Assembly: GCA_032690845.1 (NCBI GenBank)
Contig: CM064433.1
Coordinates: forward strand, 42,282,658-42,346,657
DNA: 64,000 bases
Reading direction: 5' to 3'
Source of the DNA: Eleusine coracana subsp. coracana
Lineage: Eukaryota > Streptophyta > Magnoliopsida > Poales > Poaceae
Below the pieces are notes generated by a model. It ran no database searches. It saw only the letters and a list, made by a program, of their open reading frames with translations, and was not told where the DNA came from. The translations under genes and the position numbers were made by a program. Positions 44,721 to 57,800 of this stretch are shown here, one piece after another. Position 1 is the first letter of the stretch; each line of letters opens with the position of its first letter.

Positions 44721-45250
44721 TCAACTGCTCTCCATTGCCGTCGAAGCGGAGGTACGAGGCCACGCCAGGCGTATCGACAATGGCGGCGGCCCTGCCCGCG
44801 CGGCGAGGCACAGGCTGCCGCGCGCCGGCGGAGGCGGGACACACCTACACGCCTCCCGACGGCGAGAGCACGGCGCTCCTCCATCTGCTTCAGCTCGCTC
44901 TTCGCTCGACGCCCGCCGCGTCCCGGCGCTTCGGAACGGCGACTCCGCGGCGTTCATCTGGCTCTCCACGGCGTTCTGCACTGCCGGGTCCACCTTCTCC
45001 CGCACGAGGTGACCGGTCAGCAGGCTCCAGATCGCGTCAAGCTGAAACACAAATGCAGGATCATTAGGTTGGAGAGACCAAGACAAAGTAGCAAAGTCAG
45101 ACTCTTACTTACCACGTAGAGCACGCTCGAGATGCCGGAGTCGTTGGAGCGCCAGATGGCCACGGACGAGTCGTCGACCTCCATCGACACCACCGCGCCG
45201 GAGATGGCACCGATGCCCGCGCCGCGCACCAGCCCGATCAGCGCGCCCAC
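44721..45250 (-). pseudogene. NEP1-interacting-protein-like fragment lacking the RING end
   Basis: Two minus-strand exons join in phase. Exon A (45250-45113) encodes LIGLVRGAGIGAISGAVVS, then MEVDDSSVAIWRSNDSGISS and VLYV, followed by GTAAGT. Exon B (from 45041, after a TTTCAG acceptor) encodes LDAIWSLLTGHLVREKVDP and AVQNAVESQMNAAESPF. This is the glycine-rich membrane segment and following helix of plant NIP-type RING-H2 proteins, thylakoid or membrane anchors involved in ubiquitination or plastid polymerase anchoring. Relatives have an upstream exon with a start and hydrophobic segment, and a C-terminal RING-H2 finger; neither is visible. The frame after exon B's helix runs through Arg/Pro-rich sequence to a stop at 44721. 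It is probably a truncated gene. Confidence 0.65.
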
Positions 45251-45879
45251 TTGTCAAGCATACCACGAGAACAATGGCAACTGGTGATGTCTATGATCAT
45301 GTTGCTTTCAGTTTACTGTAAAATTGATGCTTTATTCCTCTCTCATTCTTTTGTTGGCAATTCATGGAACATCTCGTGGCAGCGACCCAGGCATTCTAGT
45401 CGTTTCAGATGTGCCGGGCTGCCAATTGGAATGGCTTACTCTGTTTTACTCTTAAAATCAGAGCATACTCTGTTTCACAAAACATATATTGATTTCTTAT
45501 CTTTTATTGCTCTTTTGGATGATGGCGTGGTGACTGCAGGTATCGCATCACAGACAGCTGAATTTGGTGACCTCCGATCACGATGAGCCAAAAGTAATTT
45601 TCATTTTCGTTTCTTCTTGCCAACAAGCAATAATGTCACCACCACTAACTACTTTTTATAACCTGAAGAGAACATGTGAATGACTTATTTCAGATTCAGA
45701 AACATAACTCTGGCTAATCACCAAATCCATCCATATTCTCAACCCGGCGATTTGCTAACATCCTACAAAGTCCTACGAAGCCCACTGTTTGCAGTTTAAC
45801 ATTCATCTCGTAGCGAATACGCGAGAATAAAAAGTACCATCCTACAACCTACAAACTCCCACAAAACCTGTGTCCTTGT

Positions 45880-46180
45880 CCTTGTCATCCTCCTCGCCTT
45901 TCCTTGATCTCGATCTGGACCTCGGCGTATCCCTTAGCATGGTACTGCTCGAGGATCGCCTCATCCTTGTCGCGGATCTTCTTCAGGGAGGCCACAACTT
46001 TTACCATGAAGGCGAGGAAGCCCTCGTGTTTCTCACCAGGTTTTAGCATCTGGATGATCAGATCTCTTCTGGCACGCCGCCGATGGCTTCTTGGGGTACT
46101 GCATCAGGAGCTCGTCAATGTACTCCTGATACATCCTCACCAGCTTCGTTTTCTTTTTCTTCGCGGTCGTGCATGAGCAC
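45880..46180 (-). pseudogene. Unidentified protein-like remnant in two frames
   Basis: On the minus strand one frame (about 46170-46060) reads TKLVRMYQEYIDELLMQYPK. A second, shifted frame (about 46050-45890) reads MLKPGEKHEGFLAFMVKVVA, then SLKKIRDKDEAILEQYHAKG and YAEVQIEIKERRG. The two parts make a coherent, amphipathic, Lys/Glu-rich protein if one frame change near 46050 is allowed. I cannot name the family. It could be a transposon- or gene-derived fragment. Confidence 0.4.
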
Positions 46181-46925
46181 GTTTTTCATTAAGAGGGAAG
46201 AAAATCCAGAGAAATTACATACACGACCCGACAACAACAACGTTTACAGGGCCAGGACTCTGCTGAACAAATTCCGACAAGAAGAGATAGCCTGCCTGAA
46301 CCCAATTCCTACCCTCTTCTCTGATCCAGCTTACCATTTCATCTGCTTGCTTTGCTGCATACTACTAGTACAAATTCAATCTATCACACTGTTTCAAACT
46401 TCGTTATAAAGGGCAACGGGAAGCGAATACGTGGGGCAAATTAAAACATTATTACGTACCGCAAACTACGTGCAAAAGACGTCACTGGAATGGAGAAGAC
46501 ATGGCGCATAGACATCGTCCAAGCAACACGCGTCCAAAAATTATTCGGCCGTTCCTTTTTTCCAAGAAAAAAATTATAGGCTGACATACTTATAAATAAA
46601 GAGTTGCGAACTAAAAAATTACTAGGGAATGCCAGGCCCTAATATATACAATACATACGTACAAAGGTCTTTTTCCAACCGAGCACATGAACTGAGAGTA
46701 TAAAAAAGTATCATAAGCGCATACATAAATTCATTTTTGAAAAACTTACATACAACAGGTTCGTATTGCCCTCGCACTTCAAAAGTTATCTGCCTACCTA
46801 TGCATTGTCACCCTAGCTCTGTATTAGAGCTGTATACTATTATGCCATGTCCACCCTCATAGGGTCGGTTAAATCCGACTGTGGAACCATGCCCTTTGGG
46901 AGAACAGTAAATCTCTTTCGAAGAC
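46181..46925. other. 3' flank of the Der gene, no separate gene seen
   Basis: It contains the likely 3' untranslated region of the minus-strand GTPase gene. An alternative C-terminal reading of that gene would extend to about 46840. Confidence 0.4.
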
Positions 46926-49900
46926 TTACCAAGACTTGAGCTGGAACTTCTTCTTCTCCTCCATTTTCATCTTCTCTATTGTTATTGAAGGACCGAACCC
47001 ATTCTAAGGCATTATGTTTCCAATGTCCATATACTTTCAATCAAGCTATTCAGGAATTTTAGGTAACTGTTACAATTACATCCTGGAGTGTGTGGAGCTG
47101 ATTTGAGACAAGTATCAGGGTGACTCATTTTCCCTGCCATATTAAATGAAAATTAAGATTTATAATTTGTACTTGATCTAGATTCTTTTTTATATCGTTG
47201 TTACGTCAAAAGGCCTAGTACAAATTTTTACCAAATGTTGTGTCCTAACAATACTATAAAAATCTACGGTTACTAAATAAAACTCTAGCACTAAGAGGTA
47301 AGCGCATGTACCTGTAAACTTTGATTTAGGCAGGTACAACCATTTTGCTAGGTGTTCCAAGCTGCAAGTTACTATCTGCAGATTTACCTACCAACAACAA
47401 ATAATAGGAAACAAATTTAGGTGTAATTTAAAAATAAACATTAAATTCATAACATGTATAGAGATGGACATGACAATTAAAAGAAGCATTGTAGTTATAT
47501 ATTTTCAAGTAATCTAAATCTTAAATCCTAAACAAGTATATTACTTTTTCCCAAAAAACTGAAAACGCATATTCAAGTATAGTGCTTAGACTATATTCAT
47601 CAGTATTTTTCTCACCTCGTTTATCTGGCCGTCGCCTACTACGCCACAACAACCGAATAGGAGTACCTGGATATCCAGCATCTGTCCGTAGTTTCTTCTC
47701 CATGTAACGGCGGTATGTCTCAGGGAAGAGCTTTGCATCATTTACAAAGAACACAAATGTTGGCGGACCAACAGCAGCCTATAATTGTACATTGAATCTT
47801 CTTTAGATGAGAAAGAAAGCAAGAGAGAATTGACAATCTTTGTTTAAAAAAAAAAGTCGTAAATAACTTAAAGGCCACCAGGGTTTCGAGAAATATCCAA
47901 CTTCTCAGATGATAACAGCAATTGAACCTATCACATTAACAATAATGAAAAATAGAGAAATGCATTTGGAACACAGTGGTGTTGAAGAGAGGAATTTTTG
48001 GTGGCATATCAGGGATGCAGTCGCTTTTAAGACCATTCCTATATTTTCAAATACCCAGACATCATTTGCGACATGTTTTGATTTTTTGTTGCCTTGATTG
48101 CAGCTGATTTCTGGGTTTGAAAGGTGGTACAATATAATTGTTGTGTCAGAAGTTACCTGTGTTGTGTAATAAACACGACCTCTTTTGCCACCCCTTGTAC
48201 GTGGTGGTGGTTTGAATGCTATAGCTTCTCTAACTACTTGATTAAGAATAGAGGTGCCAAGTCTTCTAGACCTTTCCTTCTCTACCAAAGCAGCAGCAGA
48301 TATTATCCTGAGAGCAATCGATAACAACATATCACAGGATGTCAAAACAGCAATATCCAAACTAGAAAGTTAACCATATTCTACAGGAGTTTGCAAAGAT
48401 GGTGTTTGGTCACAAACCAGAACCTCAACATGAAACATAGGTTGGCAGTTCAATATAAGTGTCTGCCAAGAAGCAAGAAACATTCTGCAACAATTACAAG
48501 TTACAAACAGCATTTGTCAAACAGAGGGTTCATTAATACAAGCAGCTAAATATTCTCCGTGCACTGTAACCCAGGAAACCACCACCTCATTTTGGATCCA
48601 TGAGACCCTAAGAATTTATGGAACTAAAGGTAAGAAGCCATGGAAGTGGCTCATTTTTGCAAAAGATAGAGCAAAGAAGTTAGTCGTCTATAGCTTAACA
48701 TATTCTGTAATCAACCCTTGCCTGTTGGATGGTGAAGCATTTGTAAAGCAAGAAAGTTCATGTTTCCACAAATTAAGAAAATGCAGTAAAAAATTTCACT
48801 AAGTGAACATACTGAAACCGGCAAGTTTACAAGTCACAACCAATAACTAAATATGCAGCCCAAAAAAGAAGCTCAAGAAAAGCATATCATAAAAAGGTCA
48901 TTTTGGAGCCCATAAAACAAATTAAGGGATTTACTTTTCAAGACTGGTGCCATTTGTCGCAGAACAATAGACAATGGGTGCCCAATCAAGTATTCGAAGC
49001 TTCTCTCTTACATCTTGCTCATAGAATGTTGTACTCTGATGGTTCTTGTTTGGGATTGTATCCCATTTATTCACAACAATCACACAAGCCTTTCCTTCTT
49101 TCTCAATCCTTTCTGCTATTTTGTAGTCCTAGATACCACATATATTCACTGTGTTACAGTCAACATACAAGACAACAATCAAAATGACACCAGAAAATGT
49201 ATTCGGTAAAATAACAGTTGTATGAAGAATTTTTCCCTCCTGAACATGTATTTCTTCTTGGTTTAACATACCTGCTCTGTAATACAGGACAATGCTTCAA
49301 TGACTAGAGCAACTACATCAGAGCGGCGGATTGCTCGAAATGCCCTTTTTACTGAGAGAGATTCGGTTGTGCTGCCAGCAGCAGCAACTGCTGCTCTGCG
49401 ACGGATTCCAGCAGTATCAATGAGTTTGTACTTCTGCAGTGTATATTGCAACAGGAGCAAGTTAGTGTTGTATTTCTATGACATGCAATTCGCCTTTCTT
49501 ACGATGAAGAACTGTTATAAGGATGAAAGAAGTAAAAATTGGTGAATTCAGTTAGATTGTGTATTACAAAGATGAAGATGCTCTGAGATTAGCATTAGCA
49601 GAAGTATTAAGACAGACCTGCCCATCTGCTGTAGTAAACTCGGTATCAATGGCATCACGGGTTGTCCCACTAACTGGGCTCACAATAGTTCTATCTTCTC
49701 CAACCAGAGCATTTAAAATACTACTCTTCCCAACATTTGGTCTTCCCACAATCGCAATAGCAGGAACATCACTTTTTTCTTCTTCAAATCCATCCAATCC
49801 CTATAAAATAGATGAGTTACTTTATTGTTTATGCAACATAACGGACAAAGTATCTTCAGATATCAAACAAAAGGAAAGAAACATCAACCATTCTAGGGTA

Positions 49901-52879
49901 CAAAATAATTGTACAGGTACAACCACTAGAATTTTGGAACAAAGTTTGTGACTCTACAGTCAGAAGATATGCTGGAGAGAACAGTGGGGATTCCCCACTC
50001 CTTGTTTCTACTTTCTAGTACCAAACTCAAGCATCTAGGTTTGTAGGATAAAGTTACACAGGAATGACCATTATACCATAACTTTTTATTAAATCTTCGA
50101 TATAAAGTAGCCTAGTCCTTCAGTAAGAAACTATACTGTTCTTCTCCCAAAGTCATGAGCTTTTTATCATAGTGCACAACCCTCATTTCTCAAAACAATT
50201 TCATTACAGTTTTTGCAACAATTAATGAAAAAGAGCGTCAGCCATAAGAGCTAAAACAATGTTTGTACAAATTTAGTACCTCAAACTTTGTTAGCTCTGA
50301 ACACACCAGATCAAGGAGCTCTCCAGTTCCTGTACCAGTAATAGCAGATATTGGCAGAGGAGCAAACCTAGCAGAAATCAATAGAAGGTCAGTTTAGCAA
50401 TCAAAAACACTATGAAAACTTTTGTGGACCAAAAGTCTAACAGCGTAGTTGCATGGTTACCCTAGTGACCAAAAGTCTAACGCTTGCATTTGTCCTTTCC
50501 GTGGAGATTCACACTTGTTTACAGCAAGTATAATACACTTATCGGCGTAGTTGCGGCGTAACCAATCAGAAATTTCAATATCAGCTGCTACAAGACCAGC
50601 CTGAAAGATGTTTTCATACCATTCTTGTTAGTGAGAATAAACTTTGATGAAAAAACTACACAAGAACAGTATGATTCCTGTAAACAATAGCTGAAGACAA
50701 CTCCTAGAACTATGGGTAGAATATGCACTCAAAGTGACAAGCAACTTTCACAGGTCCTGAATCAACAAACACACCACAGAAACAAAAAGTTGAGGCTCAT
50801 TTTATTTTATTAGGTGACATGGTACTATATACAATTAAGTAGTAAATGTGCAAAAGTCAATTTTCAGGGGGAATGTAAGGAAGACGTCAAAGAAAAATAG
50901 CATATTAGCATCAAGATAAAAGTGCATCAGTAATCAACTAAAAGGTAGAGCAGAAAATTACATATACAGAACCTATAGACAAGAAACATATGAAGCAGAC
51001 ACAGATGATTCTACTTTTTAGATGCTTTAATATCCAGCTCGGCAGCTATATAATAAATTAGCATATCAGACACTGCTGCAACTATTGTGCCTTAAGCTCG
51101 GATAATTTTTTAATGTGACAAGACCCAACGATCACTATAATCCAGAAAACAAAATGGTCAAATTTTAAAAGTGATTGCCTGAACCTGCCTGACCATCCAC
51201 GATGAATAGTATGACAGCTGCTTCCTCAACAGCAGCAACGGCTTGTTTTTCAATCATTGAAGGCATTCTAGCAATAGCAGCTTCTCTGGTGGCAAGAGGT
51301 ATCCCGTCCATCCCAACAGTGGTAGTGACAGCAAGTTCTTCCATCACACCTGCTTGAGACTTTGATAGAGTAATCACCCCTCCAGTGTCGATAACCATAA
51401 ACTCCTGATTCCCCCAGTAAGATCGCCCATACAAGCGATCTCTGGTCACACCAGGTTCATCAACAACGATAGCCCTGTTGCCCTGTAAAACAGAAACTTT
51501 CAGTAAATTACTGGAACAATGGCATTCAGATCAGAAAATATTGTGCCATTCGATGTTACGGATTGTGCACCAAAAGTTGTCTGTGCTTGGAAATGACATA
51601 CCCCAACAAGACGATTGAACAGGGCAGATTTACCAACGTTTGGCCTTCCGATAATTGCCACCTTAGGGAGAAGATTATCTGGGATCTGAATCATGTGCAA
51701 GGTAGTATATCAAATAACCTGTTTTGCACATTCAGGCGTTTAATGTTTACTAAACTGCGAAGGTATACTGACATGTTTAGATGCTGAAATCTTATCCCTA
51801 GTGGTCTTTCGTTTCTCCCGAACATCATCATCTGAAATGAAGCTGGTCTATGAATCACTGAAAATTAAAGCAGTGGAAAAAGAAACAGTGGTTTTGAAGG
51901 AAAACAGGCGCAATGTTCCATCTGCCTCAGGGAACATAATTTCGGTAGCTAATGCGCAAATAATAAACCCAAAATAGCACTGTAATTTTAATGTTAGGGA
52001 TCGGTCAGTCCATGAATTCAATCCCAAAATAGTGGTTGGTATATCTGCAGTACCCAGATATGAACAGGCTACAAGCCAAAGAGGCAGAAAAGTATCGTGC
52101 TATTCAGCTGAAACACCAAAGTAACTGAAGCATTAACAGGAAAAATAAGTATTTTTTTCACGTATAATCCGACAAGACCGCGATTATATCTCGAAATTCC
52201 CCATGGCATTATCACAAAAACGTTGCAGTCTGAACTTTGAGCACGCTGTGCGCTGGACTGAAGATTCTGACGAACTGTTAAAGTGCTACCCGCGGGCGCA
52301 TAATCCCTACCAGTTCATCAAGTGAAAAGGCTAGCTCGACGTAACAGTACAGACGACAGTGCACAGGCCTCAGTCGACCAATTCGTACGCCTGACCAGAC
52401 CGGAGCATACGCAGGCGGGAAAGCTCCCCAGCACGGCTCGAATTCGAAATTTCCAAAATTACTTCGCATTCAGCTGGAAGGAACTAGAAGAAGGCCGCGG
52501 GCACAACGTAGAGCCACTCACCGATGTGGAGCTCGCGGGCGAGGCGCTTGGCAAGGTCAGCGGCGGCGCCGCGCGCCTCCTCTTCCATCGCCTCCACGTC
52601 CACAGCGTCGTCCTCCCACTCCTCGTCGCCATCTTCGTATTCGTAATCTTCTTCCTCCTCGTCATCGAACTCGATATCATCTGAGCTTTGCTTGGAGGCG
52701 GAGGCGCGGAGTCCGGCGAGGGGGCGGCGGGCGGGCGCGTGCGGCGGGAAGGAGATGATGAGCGGGCGCTGGGACGTCGCGGACACAGCCTTGCGGGAGA
52801 GCGATAGGAGGCGGGGACAAGGGCTTGAAGCTTTCGCGGAGACGGGAGGCGACAGCGAGGCGGCGGAGGAGGGCGCCAT
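46926..52879 (-). CDS. DER: GTPase Der/EngA, plastid type (12 exons)
   Basis: Minus-strand exons: 52879-52522, 51831-51773, 51685-51602, 51482-51189, 50600-50461, 50367-50280, 49800-49618, 49433-49272, 49128-48935, 48307-48157, 47778-47616, 46975-46926. They total 1926 nt (641 aa) and stay in phase throughout. A Ser/Arg-rich N-terminus looks like a plastid transit peptide, followed by an acidic Asp/Glu stretch. Two Era-like GTPase domains follow: G1 GRPNVGKS at 152-159, DTGG at 199-202 and NKCE at 293-296; then GRPNVGKS at 360-367, DTAG at 408-411 and NKWD at 476-479. The KH-like C-terminal domain ends near RRPDKRG. Der proteins act in assembly of the large ribosomal subunit; plant copies of this form are plastid-linked. 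Exon 4 appears to use a GC donor (CAG|GCAGGT). The last exon is uncertain: a nearby acceptor gives a different, longer end. Confidence 0.9.
51179..51190 (-). other. Probable GC-AG intron donor of Der exon 4
   Basis: Exon 4 must end ...GAT GGT CAG to join exon 5 (GCT GGT CTT) and give the conserved VDGQAGL. The bases after CAG are GCAGGT, so the donor is GC. The nearby GT, four bases further, would shift the frame into exon 5. Confidence 0.75.
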
Positions 52880-52979
52880 GGCGCGGCGGTGGGGAGCAAG
52901 AGCAAAGCAAAACAGCGGCCAAATGGGGATAAGGGAGGGAAGTGCCGTTATCGACTGACTGGTGGGTCCGGGCTGCCAG

Positions 52980-54676
52980 CGCGCATAAAGTTGGGTCCAC
53001 ATGTCAGTTGTGGGGCATGGGAAAAGGAAAAATAAATAAATACAGTACATTGTTCTTCTTTTTTTTCCATATAGAAAAAAATGCGCGGTTAAAAAAAAGT
53101 ATGGAATTGAATTTTTTGAAGAAGAAAAAAAGTGCACTTGCCACATCTCTTCTTACTCGTGTCACATGACGTTCTTCACACATTTTGTTATTGTTCCTTG
53201 TACGTCATCAGGTTTGGGGTCGTGTCGTTGGACGTGATCGACCTCAGTTCACGTCACGAACAAGCCCGTGGTTGAACCCGACTTTCGATTCGCCGACCAA
53301 GGAAGGCCTTGGTCATTTTTCGAGAAGAGTTTGGGGTCGGAGTGCGCGCTTTCTGATGTGTTTTTTTAGAACATTCGTTCGTCTCGTCTAGCAACCAGGC
53401 TGCTCACCAGTTCTACTTCTAGATTATGAAGGACCTGACTGGAAAAGGCTCGGGGAAGAATAATACATTCTGAAAAAAAGCAACTTGGTTGCCCTTGCTT
53501 TCCAAAAGGAGGTGCAGGTGCAACTTGGTGAAACCTGCTTTCCCTAGTTAAAGATTTAATGTGTGTGGCTTTGCAAAATTCGGATCAGATTTACGGTCAT
53601 TGACTCTCTACAAAAATCTGATCAGATTTACGGTCAAGTTCATGCTTCTTTTGGTTGTAGTAGGATTTTATCAACTCTACCTACGGCTCACCAACAAATA
53701 CCTGCCCTAATTTATTGTGAGATAAACGCAGCATTCATTCACTTGTCCATAGGGGCACACTACAGCACAAAAGGATCCGAGCCTCCTGCCTGTACCTCCT
53801 TGTCCTGACCGATCCATACCTTGATCAGTGACATCTTTGTCCTTTGGCTAGTTGTTTTCTCACTCGTCTCAGACTGTCACTGATCGATGCATAAATAACT
53901 TCGATCCGTACAACTGTTTCCATTTTGATAAGTCGATATCAGTACAAGCGCAACTGCAGTTCTATAATTAAAACACACAATTGTGACAAAACTTTATACA
54001 CAATTTTTTTTCATGTCGATAAAGTGCAGCATTCATGCAAAGCTTCTGCTTATCTCTTGTGTTTTATGTTAATGTCGTGTTCAACTAGTCGACCAACGCA
54101 CACGCTTCTAAACAAAATGATTAGCATCCGACGACGTTAAGCTACCGTTGACAAGAGAGCATCGTCATCGACAGAGTTCTGCACGTCTCGCCTAAGAATC
54201 GGCTCCAAAATCACATGAAACTAAAGGTGCTTTTGCCAATTTAATTACTTTCAGTGGTCTTTTGCCACCTTTTTTCGGCTCTAGACTACAAGTTCGTTGC
54301 TGTTCACATTTGCTAGACGTTTTACTCGTAGATTCCTCTTGATCTATGGAATTAGGACATCGTGTGTTTTGTTTGCCAATTCTCAAACTCATGAGTCACA
54401 ACAACTGCGTGCAATGGACATGTATGCGCTTATCATTTAGCAATTGGAAACAACCTGATATATGATTCTCCATTTCCTTCTTTTTCCAGAACACATGAGA
54501 AAATGGGTTGTTTTGAGAACAAAACAAAAACCGAGATGGATCATCCGACGTGGCACACAATCCTGTCATACGGCGAAACCATGGGTCGGGGGCCGGGCAT
54601 ACGCTCACACTCCACTCGATTCGTCTCCTCCTCACATCTCAGCGCGACGCCCATTTTATTTTCCCATCCACCCCCC
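52980..54676. promoter_or_regulatory. Divergent intergenic region between DER and LPAT
   Basis: About 1.9 kb separates the two ATG codons, so both promoters should lie here. No recognised gene, element end or tandem array was found in it. T and A runs occur near 53060 and 53095, and a pair TCAGATTTACGGTCA repeats near 53584 and 53622. Confidence 0.45.
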
Positions 54677-54684
54677 TATAAAAT
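54677..54684 (+). promoter_or_regulatory. TATA box of the LPAT gene
   Basis: TATAAAAT follows a C-rich run (CACCCCCC) 169-176 bp upstream of the ATG, the usual context of plant TATA boxes. Transcription would start near 54710. Confidence 0.6.
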
Positions 54685-54852
54685 CTCCAAATCCGCCTCG
54701 CGTGTCCGTCCTCCTCGTCGCCGGCGGAGCCGCCACCGAAGCCGCCGCTTGACTCACCGAGGCACTGGCCGCCAGAGGAGGAGGAGCGCTGCCGCGAGAT
54801 TTTGCGCTGTCGCCTTCTACCTGACCCACGAGATTGGAAGCAGTGGCCGACC

Positions 54853-57800
54853 ATGGCGATCCCGCTCGTGCTCGTCGTGCTCCCCATCGGCCTGCTCTTC
54901 CTCCTCTCCGGACTCACCATCAACACCGTCCAGGTAGCCTTCCCACAGAGGCTCAGCCTGATTCGTTATTTTTTTTCCTTTCTGGGCGGCCGGGGTGATC
55001 TGATGCGGCTGCTAAGCAAAATATTATATTTTTGTTCTTGATTCGAAGATATCGCTCCAGACATTTTTGCGTACCATCTGAGTGATAGTTGCGCATTGTA
55101 GGTTAATTTTAGCTGAACTGTTTACAGAAAGATTTGATGTTTATGGAAACAGATTAATATGGTTGTTGCTCTCTGGGATTTGTTTTACTCAAAGGTGTGT
55201 CTTTGAGAAGAAAGTTTCATATAGATTTGATGACACTTCGCCCTAGTTTTTAGGGTAAACAATTCCAACTTTTCCTAGCTAAGAATTGACACTAATACTC
55301 CCAATTGCAAAATGTAGTCAAAATTTTCAAATTATTTGTTTCTCCCTCTTGATCTGTTGTATTTGTATGTGCAAATTTTCAGGCCATCTTATTTGTGACA
55401 ATAAGGCCCTTCTCTAAGAGCTTATACCGGCGGATCAACAGATTTCTGGCTGAGCTGTTGTGGCTTCAGCTGGTCTGGCTTGTGGACTGGTGGGCAGGCG
55501 TGAAGGTATGTAGATGTACAGATGAAATTTCATTTCTACATTTACTTTTGACTTATTTTTCTACAGCAATCAAAACTCATTTGTGCTGGGAAATTGCGTC
55601 ATTGTTTTGGTTCTCAAGGTTAAACTTTTCATGGGTTAGCCTGCATGTCAAATGGCATGGCTGGGAAATGTTGTGCGCTGGAAATAAATAGCATTGGTGA
55701 ACAAGCTGAATAAAGCAGCTATTTCAAGTACCAGGGCCTAACAGCCACAAAAATAAATCATTAAAAAGCGGTCCCTGAGCTTGCTGAAGCGCTGAGTGGA
55801 AGGATACCACCTCGCTTCTGGGTTTAAGCGCCCACTAGGAATTGCCACCGCATCGGTAGAGAGATCCCTCTTGCTGCTCAGTTTGTCAGGATGCGCCATG
55901 CCGCCGTCAGAGCTAAGAAGCACCCTCCCACTAGGCCACTATCAATCTCAAGGGTACACTGCTGGAGCTGAGATTTGCGGAGGAGCTAGTAGATAGAACG
56001 GTGAATGATCTATCCATCTTGGCAATCTCTAGTGCAAGGCAGTGGCTGGAGATGAGATATTGAAGCCAGCGATGATGGATGTTGCAGGAGAAAAGCAGGG
56101 AGACAAGAAAGAAGCAATGGCGGCAACTGAGTTCACGTGCTACGGTTGACTAGGTTTAGGATAGTGAGGTGTGAGGGGCTGGTGGTGCGAGTGGGCTGGA
56201 TGGGTCATGGGTCACTGAACAGAAGCCCACACTATGCTTTCCTCCCTTTTTATTTTCTTTTGTTCTTTTATTCAACAGATTTGATGCGTATCTACTAATA
56301 TAATTGCTACAATATACAATGCCTAGGCAGCGCTCAGGCACACCTAAGCTCTAGGCAGAGGGTCGCCGCTCGCCTAGTACCTAACGCTTAATTTTTCCTG
56401 GACTAACAGGATCTTCTAGATGGTTATGCCAAGTAAATAAAGTAAGCAAAACAGTGTTGATAACTTTATTCGGAAACATCTCATTTGAAAATGCAGTCTT
56501 AAGGACTAAATGTCAACTGTAATGTTAGGACAGGAGTATTGATAGTGGGTTGGGTAATTTATGTTCTTGCCTTAAGTCAGTGATATGTGCCACAGGTTCC
56601 AATGGTTTGACTAGCATAGAGTTGATGCACCATGCAGTTATGTAGCGTTGTGTGGTGTCTGGTTCTTAGATCTGAGAACAGTCATAATTTACGTGTTCTC
56701 AAAGACCATTGATACAGTAAAATTAGGCTAAACTTTAATTTTTCACATTTTCAACTGATGTTACTAAAATGTCAATGTTATTTCCTTTTTCTACTCTACT
56801 CAAAATAACTTTAACTTGTGTTCTGCAGGTGCAACTGCATGCTGACGAGGAAACATACCGATCAATGGGTAAGAATTCCCTTTTTTAAGATTACCACATA
56901 GTGCAATACCTTAACTTTTGAAGAGAAAAAAAGCAGGACTTCATTACAAATTTATCTGAATAAATTCTACAGGTAAAGAGCACGCACTGGTCATATCGAA
57001 TCATCGGAGTGATATTGATTGGCTTATCGGATGGATTTTAGCGCAGGTTGCTACCTCCCTTCTTGTTGATTGGTTGTTAGAAACTTGTTTCCTTTTGTAG
57101 CAGTTCACTGTGATCAGTCTTATCTGTATTAATTAACAAATTGTATGGTCTCTTTTTTGTTTTCTCGGCATATGTTCAGCGCTCGGGATGCCTTGGAAGT
57201 ACACTTGCTGTCATGAAAAAGTCATCGAAGTTCCTTCCTGTGAGTCACCTTATTACTTAAAAGTACAGTTTACAAAATAAGATTTTTAGATTCTCTTTTG
57301 ATTGTGCTGTTTTCTTTGAGACAGTTCTGCTGTTGATATTAGTAAGTCCAGAAAGACCTTTTGAGAATATTAAGCCACATAACCAAAAAAATTGGACGTT
57401 TGAAACTTGCTCGTCTAGTACTAAAATGATCACAACACAGTACTTTGCTATGTACTCATCAGTCACCATGCTGGCTATTGGTTTCAGTTGATAGATTCCT
57501 TTGATGAAAAAATGATATAGAACTTGTTAGAATATTCATTCTGTATTCTTTATATCTCATGGTACCAGCTTTTAATTATTAATAGAAATCAATTAAACTT
57601 TCCTAAATTAAGAACAATTGGATTGGACTGTGGACTTTGTGTCTCAGAGTGTTGGCTGTTGGCATTGATTTGTACCCACAGGAGGCACAATAGGTTAACT
57701 TGTGTTGATATCCAATGTTTGTATCATCTATAATGTACTAATGAACTGTATACTTCCGCAAGCACCATTATATATTGTCATTGAAGTTGGGCAATATGGA

